Shown here: piece after piece, positions 59,191 to 64,000 of the stretch
How positions within the stretch are numbered: position 1 is the first letter of the stretch
Layout of the letters: every line of letters starts with the position of its first letter
Source of the DNA: Bacteroidota bacterium
GTDB taxonomy: Bacteria > Bacteroidota > Bacteroidia > Flavobacteriales > Weeksellaceae
DNA length: 64,000 nt
Direction of reading: 5' to 3'
Assembly (NCBI GenBank): GCA_023393915.1
Contig: JAEXBS010000096.1
Coordinates: 186,001 to 250,000, forward strand
The notes under the pieces: generated by a model
Told to the model about the DNA's origin: nothing
Databases searched by the model: none
What the model saw: the letters and a program-made list of their open reading frames with translations, nothing else
Position numbers and translations under genes: made by a program

Positions 59191-59952
59191 ATGAAGAAGA
59201 TTCTTTTGAGCTTGGCGGCTGTTTTTACTTTGAGTACCTCCTACGTTCCGTCGGATCCAAATTTCGTTAAAAATTCGCTGCAGGTCTCGTTAAATGATAC
59301 CGCTGCTGCACCAATCGCCTTGACTAACGCAAATCCTTTAAGTCCAGAACTTAGTTCTGCCGTTTTAAAATATCAGAATATCAATTTTGAAGATTCTAAG
59401 GAGCTTCGCTTTGAAGTTTTTGAACTTGCTTTGAAAGGCTTTGAAAAATTGAAGAGAGAAGGCGAAATATCTCTATCAGTTTCAACCTTAAGTATTGTGG
59501 ATTTTTCTCTCTCGTCTAATGAACCTCGCTTTTGGGTGATCGATGTAGAGAGTGGAAACGTACTTTTTAATAGTTTGGTTGCCCATGGGAAAAACACAGG
59601 CGAAGAATTTGCTAAAGATTTTTCCAATCGAGAAAGCTCCCTTCAGAGCAGTATCGGATTTTATCGCACCGATCAGACCTATCAGGGTAGTAACGGTTAT
59701 TCGCTAAGGCTTCATGGCCTAGATTCCGGTTATAATGATCGCGCATTGGAGCGGGCGATTGTTATGCATGGTGCTAATTATGTGAGTGAAGATTTTGGTC
59801 GTAAGCATCAACGGATTGGTAGAAGCTGGGGGTGTCCTGCTGTTCCAAGTAAATTAGCACATTCAATAATTGATACAATAAAAGAAGGCAGCGTTCTTTT
59901 CCATTACTATCCAGATGAGACCTATTTGGCTTCATCTAAGTGGCTTAATTAG
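59191..59952 (+). CDS. Murein L,D-transpeptidase catalytic domain family protein
   Basis: The product is 253 aa with a signal peptide (about 1-20). The catalytic region has VAHGKNTGEEFAKDFSNRE (in part), RLHGLDSG, MHGANYVSEDF and the active-site Cys in RSWGCPAVP (near residue 217), which match the YkuD_2 type. Such proteins act on peptidoglycan or attach proteins to it; catalysis is inferred from the His and Cys. A terminator follows. Confidence 0.85.
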   Translation: MKKILLSLAAVFTLSTSYVPSDPNFVKNSLQVSLNDTAAAPIALTNANPLSPELSSAVLKYQNINFEDSKELRFEVFELALKGFEKLKREGEISLSVSTLSIVDFSLSSNEPRFWVIDVESGNVLFNSLVAHGKNTGEEFAKDFSNRESSLQSSIGFYRTDQTYQGSNGYSLRLHGLDSGYNDRALERAIVMHGANYVSEDFGRKHQRIGRSWGCPAVPSKLAHSIIDTIKEGSVLFHYYPDETYLASSKWLN

Positions 59953-60009
59953 TGGATGGTATTAGGAATCTGCAATAGGACTGAAATTAAATATTTCACT
60001 TTAAAATAA

Positions 60010-60040
60010 TAAGAGACCGGAAAATTTTTCTGGTCTCTTA
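60010..60040. terminator. Bidirectional terminator between the L,D-transpeptidase and the TonB receptor genes
   Basis: A stem TAAGAGACC/GGTCTCTTA (60010-60018 with 60032-60040) extends inward with further A-T pairs. It lies between two convergent genes. Confidence 0.75.
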
Positions 60041-60057
60041 ATTATATATAGATAAAT

Positions 60058-62451
60058 CTAAAACTTTAGATCCACTCCTACGTAGAAAGAGGCAGGCATT
60101 ATAGGTGCGTATATTATTCCTCCATCAAAATAATTGGAAAAAGGATTCTTTGCATCAATAATCGGGGTGTCTTGTGTCATCGAGGTCAAGTTTTCTCCTC
60201 CGAGATATACTCTTGTTTTATCAGTTAAGTTTAAAGCGATTTGTGCATTAAGGGTAATGTAGTCGTCTGAATAAGTAGATAACTGAAATTCTTGAGGGTT
60301 GCCTGTCATCTCAGGAAGTCTTTGTTTACCGACATAATTTAACGTAGTATCAAAGCTCCAGAAACCTCCCTTTTCATTCATGGATGTTTCATAAGCCATG
60401 TTTAGGAAACCCCTATGCTTTGCCATAAAAGGAACCTCTCTTCTTCCTGCTTCATAATCCGCTTGAACATCATAGTATTTATATGCTAATCTTACATCAA
60501 AATTTCGTACTGGCGTGAAGTCTATTTGTGATTGTAAACTTCCCGCGTGTGATTTACCCTCTAAATTGTAGAAAACTATTTTCTGTGCGGATTGGTCTAA
60601 ATCGAGCAGCACTTGGTCTTGAAAATCGGTACGAAAGTAATCGACGAGAAAGCTGGCATTTCGTCCAAAAAGTTTGAAATCTTGGCTTAGGCTCGCTCCA
60701 TAGTTCCAGGCTATTTCCGGCTTGAGTCCGTAAATATCTCCTCCCTTATCAATTATTTCTATTTCACGGTTGGAAGCTAAAAACCCTTGGCTTTCTGCAA
60801 AGATATTAGCTGTTCTAAATCCTCGTCCAGCAGATAATCTAAAAATAGTTGAAGGGGTGAAATCGTATTTGAAGTTAAGACGGGGTGTAAACTGTGTTCC
60901 TGCAAGATTATGAAAATCGGTTCTCGCTCCAGCGACCAATGAGTATTTAAGGCCGGTCAAAGTGTATTCAAAGAAAACGCCAGGGACAGTTTCTTCTCTA
61001 TTGTAAGTATCGTTTATGTAGGTTTCATCGTATTTGTCATACAGGAAACTTGCACCTGCTTTGTACTTGTGGTTAGTGTTTCCGAAGATACTTTCAAAAA
61101 TCAGGGAGGAGTAAAAGGTATGTTGTTTTCCTACATAGTTCTTTTTTCCAAAAAAACTATCTTGTTCATGATAGGTATATTGATTTTGTAAACCAATACT
61201 CTGATACGGTTTCCCTTTGAAAATATGTCCTGTTTTATTCCATAACTGAATGCGTGAAATGTCAATACCAACGCCGTAGGCCGACTGTTCAGATTGGTCT
61301 AGGTGCCGGTTGTAGTCCTTTTGCCCAGCATTTCGGCTGTCGTTTACTACGTTGAATCCAAAATGCGATGCCCATCCCTTATCCGCCAAACGATTGTAGT
61401 TAAGAAGGTAAGTTGCATTGAATTGTCGACCGGTAGGTTGATCTAGGAAACCATCATCATTATGATCCGTTTTATTTAGAGTAGCATTGGAATGCAGTAA
61501 GATGCTTTGGTTCCAAGAGTCGTTTAAGGCGGATACGTGAGTAATGTTTAGCTCTGTTCTTGCGTTTTCATCCAAAAAAAGATTGAGTGTGGTTTCTGGT
61601 TTGTCTTTGTATTTAACAAGCTCAGTATTGATCTGACCGGTAATGCTTTCGTATCCACTGGTCACGGTACTTCCCCCCTTAGTTAGTTGAATTCCGCTTA
61701 TCCATCTACCTGGGATGAAGTTGAGTCCATAGGCAGTAGCTAAACCACGAATTTCAGGAAGCACTTCTTTAGTTAGGGCAGTGTATTTCTGATCTAGTCC
61801 TAGTACCTTTAGTTGTTTGGTTCCAGTTACTGCGTTAGAATAGGAAACATCTACAGTAGCATTGGTTTCGAAGCTTTCTGCAAGGTTGCAACAAGCAGCT
61901 TTTAAAAGTTCTTTTTGATTAATATTAAAAACTAATGAGCTGCTTGATTTAGAAAGTGCTGTAGGGTCTTGGCCTTTTACTATAGTGACCGTCTCAAGAT
62001 CCTCTCCACGATCTGCATTATTTATGTGATCATGGTTATGTTCCAGTTCATTTGAGGAAGTAGAAGCTGAATTTTGATCGCTATGAACTCCTTCACCTGG
62101 TTTTCCTAGGGGAGCTGATCTGTCGTAGAGGCAACAGGATGGAAGATTTCGGTAGGTTTTATTGTCCGCTGTATAAAGCTCGTTGTCGTGACCTACGTTT
62201 GCTACCTCTTTAAGTATATCTTCTAGGCTGCTTTTCCCTTGTTCCCATGTGAGCGAGAGCGTTTGGTTTTCGATAGACCATTCAGCACTGGTGGCACCAG
62301 CAGCTTTTGCGGCGTTTTGAATTCTTACTTGGCACATTTCGCAATTACCTTTTACAAAGGCTTTTCCACTTTCGAGATTTTGTGCGCTAATTGAAATGCT
62401 AATAAGTAGGAAGCTTAATAGCATCATATATTGAAATAGTTTTGATTGCAT
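60058..62451 (-). CDS. TonB-dependent receptor with N-terminal heavy-metal (HMA-like) domain
   Basis: The ATG at 62451 gives 797 aa with a signal peptide ending in ISAQ. Residues about 28-100 form an HMA-like domain with CxxC in GNCEMCQVRI (37-40), followed by a Cys pair in PSCCLYDR (about 103) and a His-rich stretch (HNHDH, about 137). The plug (GLNFIPGRWISGIQLTKGG in part) and a beta-barrel ending in Phe complete it. It is probably an outer-membrane metal transporter or receptor, with copper the likeliest ligand by homology. A small Cys-rich gene lies upstream. Confidence 0.88.
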   Translation of the reverse strand: MQSKLFQYMMLLSFLLISISISAQNLESGKAFVKGNCEMCQVRIQNAAKAAGATSAEWSIENQTLSLTWEQGKSSLEDILKEVANVGHDNELYTADNKTYRNLPSCCLYDRSAPLGKPGEGVHSDQNSASTSSNELEHNHDHINNADRGEDLETVTIVKGQDPTALSKSSSSLVFNINQKELLKAACCNLAESFETNATVDVSYSNAVTGTKQLKVLGLDQKYTALTKEVLPEIRGLATAYGLNFIPGRWISGIQLTKGGSTVTSGYESITGQINTELVKYKDKPETTLNLFLDENARTELNITHVSALNDSWNQSILLHSNATLNKTDHNDDGFLDQPTGRQFNATYLLNYNRLADKGWASHFGFNVVNDSRNAGQKDYNRHLDQSEQSAYGVGIDISRIQLWNKTGHIFKGKPYQSIGLQNQYTYHEQDSFFGKKNYVGKQHTFYSSLIFESIFGNTNHKYKAGASFLYDKYDETYINDTYNREETVPGVFFEYTLTGLKYSLVAGARTDFHNLAGTQFTPRLNFKYDFTPSTIFRLSAGRGFRTANIFAESQGFLASNREIEIIDKGGDIYGLKPEIAWNYGASLSQDFKLFGRNASFLVDYFRTDFQDQVLLDLDQSAQKIVFYNLEGKSHAGSLQSQIDFTPVRNFDVRLAYKYYDVQADYEAGRREVPFMAKHRGFLNMAYETSMNEKGGFWSFDTTLNYVGKQRLPEMTGNPQEFQLSTYSDDYITLNAQIALNLTDKTRVYLGGENLTSMTQDTPIIDAKNPFSNYFDGGIIYAPIMPASFYVGVDLKF

Positions 62452-62584
62452 TTTTTTGGTTTTTTCGGCCTTACTCTGCTCTAGTATCAAAAAGACTTAC
62501 TTTTTGCGCTATCTATTAGTTCCAGAAAATACGCTTTGTCAAGTCGCTGAAGTGTTTGAATGAGCAGAAATGCCTCGTTTAAAG

Positions 62585-62602
62585 GAAAGCTATAAAGCTT
62601 TC
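62585..62602. other. Small hairpin between the Cys-rich gene and the TonB receptor
   Basis: A 7-bp stem GAAAGCT/AGCTTTC (62585-62591 with 62596-62602) has a 4-nt loop. It has no strong T-run, so it could be a weak terminator or a processing site that lowers read-through into the receptor gene. The rest of the 246-bp spacer shows no gene or known riboswitch. Confidence 0.4.
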
Positions 62603-62697
62603 TCGTTCTTGTCTAAGAGTTGATTTAGAATAGGTTGAATTAATCAGCAAGCAATCATCCAGTTAAAAAACATAAGTAATAGACGATTGTTTGTCGG

Positions 62698-63063
62698 TTA
62701 TCCTATTTTAGGAGGCTGCCAAATGTCTTGACTGCGAATCGAAATATAGGGATCCTTATAGATCGATCTAATTTTCTTTTCCGTTAATTTTGAAGAAAAG
62801 GTATTGATTTCTTGTGCAGCCTGTACTGGTGTAAGAGAAGTATGTAAGCAGAAGCCACAATCGGTAATGCAGTGCTTCTGACAGTCATGCTCTGGTTTGG
62901 AGTTAGGCTCTTGAGAAGTTTCAGAAGAATGGCAAGACTCGTTCGCAGCACTCATTTCTTGACAGCAGTCCATTGGCATAGATTGCGCCCAGAGTTTCTG
63001 CTGAGGAAGAAGTAGAATCCCTAATGTTAGGAGGAGGAGTACTATTTTAAAGTGGTTCTTCAT
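62698..63063 (-). CDS. Small secreted Cys/His-rich protein, putative metal-response partner of the TonB receptor
   Basis: The product is 121 aa with a signal peptide ending in LWAQ (about residue 27). The next 50 residues hold seven Cys and four His (MDCCQEM, ESCHSS, DCQKHCITDCGFCLH). The C-terminal part is helical and ends in WQPPKIG. I do not recognise a named family with certainty; it resembles short metal-resistance proteins found beside copper genes. It has a strong promoter. The location suggests it binds or senses the metal handled by the TonB receptor. Confidence 0.68.
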   Translation of the reverse strand: MKNHFKIVLLLLTLGILLLPQQKLWAQSMPMDCCQEMSAANESCHSSETSQEPNSKPEHDCQKHCITDCGFCLHTSLTPVQAAQEINTFSSKLTEKKIRSIYKDPYISIRSQDIWQPPKIG

Positions 63064-63071
63064 TAACTAGG

Positions 63072-63101
63072 CAAAGGTAAATAATATGTCGGTTTATCCA
63101 A
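63072..63101 (-). promoter_or_regulatory. Promoter of the Cys/His-rich gene (TTTG-N19-TACCTTTG)
   Basis: On the minus strand TTG (63099-63101), within TTTG, precedes TACCTTTG (63072-63079) by 19 bp. The -7 element ends 8 bp before the ATG. It is one of the best promoter matches in the window and may also serve the TonB receptor downstream. Confidence 0.65.
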
Positions 63102-63182
63102 AGTTTATAGCCTGTAAACTTATCTCGAGGAATGCTGATCTCTGTCATGCTTTTCCATTTTTAATTGGGAAGAGCAAAAAAA

Positions 63183-63206
63183 GAAACCACCTTCGTGGGT
63201 GGTTTC
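63183..63206 (-). terminator. Terminator after the NlpC/P60 gene
   Basis: A perfect 9-bp stem GAAACCACC/GGTGGTTTC (63183-63191 with 63198-63206) is followed on the minus strand by a T-run. It lies 31 bp past the stop of the lipoprotein gene. Confidence 0.78.
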
Positions 63207-63237
63207 TATCTATTTTTGTCAATATTTAATCTATAAA

Positions 63238-63906
63238 TTAATTCTGTGCGAGTTGACTTGGATCTTGGTAGTCATTCTCGATTACTCGAGTAGCAAAGCG
63301 GAATTTAGGGCCCCAATAGCGATCGCTCAGTGGAGAAATCATCACTCCTCTAGAAGTAGCGGCATGGATAAATCGAACTTCTCCATTTTCATCGACATCG
63401 TGAACAATTCCTACGTGAGAAATTCTACCTCCTCTAGAAAAGAATACCAAATCACCTTTTCGGATATTTTCTTTTTCAATTCTTGTTCCTTCTTTAGCTT
63501 GTGAAGCAGCAACTCTCGGAAGTGCAACTCCTGCTGTTGCTCCAAATACTGAAAGTACAAAAGCGCTGCAGTCAATTCCATTTCTAGTTGTTCCTCCGTA
63601 CCGGTAAGGAACACCGAGGTAAGATTCTGCTTCCGCTAATAACTCATCCATCTTTCTTTCAAATTTGATTGTCTTTTCTATTTCTGCAGCGCGGTTTGCT
63701 GTTTCTATAGAAGCTAAGGCCATATCAATCTGTTGAGAAGGTGTTAAGTCTTCCTTTAAGATATTCAGTGTTTTAGGACTAATAGCTGCCAGTTTGGCAT
63801 CTGTTTTGTATGTTAGAGGTTGAGTGACAACGTAGTTGGAAACGCAAGATTGTAATGTGAATATAGAAGTAATTACAGTCAGATAAAAGAGAACTCTTTT
63901 CTTCAT
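63238..63906 (-). CDS. NlpC/P60 (C40) family lipoprotein peptidase
   Basis: The product is 222 aa with a lipoprotein signal ending in LQSC (Cys about residue 21). The catalytic Cys is in GIDCSAFVLSVFG (near 117), the His in RISHVGIVHD (near 166), and a third polar residue in FIHAATSRG. C40 peptidases cut peptidoglycan cross-links (D-Glu-mDAP bonds) and many are outer-membrane lipoproteins. A -7 motif lies upstream. Confidence 0.9.
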   Translation of the reverse strand: MKKRVLFYLTVITSIFTLQSCVSNYVVTQPLTYKTDAKLAAISPKTLNILKEDLTPSQQIDMALASIETANRAAEIEKTIKFERKMDELLAEAESYLGVPYRYGGTTRNGIDCSAFVLSVFGATAGVALPRVAASQAKEGTRIEKENIRKGDLVFFSRGGRISHVGIVHDVDENGEVRFIHAATSRGVMISPLSDRYWGPKFRFATRVIENDYQDPSQLAQN

Positions 63907-63958
63907 ATATATTTGATTATCTGTGTTAAAAAACGTATTTACATTGATTTTGACTAGA

Positions 63959-63966
63959 CAAATGTA
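63959..63966 (-). promoter_or_regulatory. Candidate -7 element of the NlpC/P60 gene
   Basis: On the minus strand TACATTTG lies 52 bp before the ATG. No TTG is seen at 19-21 bp further upstream within the window. Confidence 0.38.
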
Positions 63967-64000
63967 GATAATAGCACTAGAACATGCTGGTTTTCCAATT

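Noticed and set aside
62452..62697. Riboswitch (for example cobalamin) before the TonB receptor
   Set aside because: No recognisable conserved core is present, and the receptor's HMA-like domain points to metal rather than cobalamin.

Overview
The window is a stretch of chromosome from a member of the Bacteroidota, most likely Flavobacteriia. Evidence for this: repeated TAnnTTTG (-7) promoter motifs, sometimes with TTG 19-21 bp upstream; families largely confined to this phylum (DUF3078, DUF3127, DUF4271, DUF4293, DUF4296, DUF6122, DUF6146); TonB-dependent receptors; a Rho factor with a long disordered insert; and single-chain glycyl-tRNA synthetase. I cannot name the genus from sequence alone. 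Nearly all of the window is tightly packed housekeeping DNA. I see no prophage, CRISPR array, insertion sequence or polysaccharide utilisation locus.

Layout. 0-8 kb: a probable DNA-repair gene tail, DUF6122, a Ca2+/H+ antiporter, a truncated haemoglobin, a Cys-cluster protein, glutamate dehydrogenase, a rhomboid protease, a DUF3078 outer-membrane protein, and the manC/SprT-like pair. 8-18.4 kb: a TolC-like protein, a GH3-type enzyme, superoxide dismutase, Rho with a divergent DUF4293 gene, an ABC exporter and a CPA2 antiporter with its lipoprotein. 18.4-24 kb: the envelope and quality-control run rsfS-ftsH-LUD-cdsA-psd, all on the minus strand. 24-32 kb: birA; the minus-strand operon DPM-DUF4296-tgt-lptF/G; DUF4271 with a first HemD-like gene; oligopeptidase B; and a small conserved protein. 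32-34.3 kb: a histidine kinase/response regulator pair. 34.3-40 kb: the cell-shape operon mreB-mreC-mreD-PBP2-rodA. 40-44 kb: the haem operon hemA-hemC-hemD-hemE. 44-47.7 kb: mutL-rhomboid-exo/endonuclease. 47.7-48.4 kb: a 5'-truncated alkaline phosphatase remnant and a Leu-Gly-Leu tRNA operon. 48.5-54.4 kb: DUF3127, aat, a large TonB receptor, a DUF6146 lipoprotein and sufS. 54.5-60 kb: glyS, pyrD, DUF445, lipoprotein MsrB and an L,D-transpeptidase-like protein. 60-64 kb: a TonB receptor with an N-terminal heavy-metal (HMA-like) domain, a small secreted Cys/His-rich protein and an NlpC/P60 lipoprotein.

The most unusual observations are: a MutL whose C-terminal endonuclease motifs are degenerate; the alkaline phosphatase fragment that starts at an inverted repeat beside the tRNA operon; hairpins inside the tRNA operon and directly in front of aat; two HemD-family genes; a DUF3127 protein ending in an SSB-like acidic tail; a metal-binding TonB-receptor module; and several -7 promoter elements only 4-9 bp from the start codon, which suggests leaderless or nearly leaderless mRNAs. 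I did not find a clearly new multi-gene system in this window.
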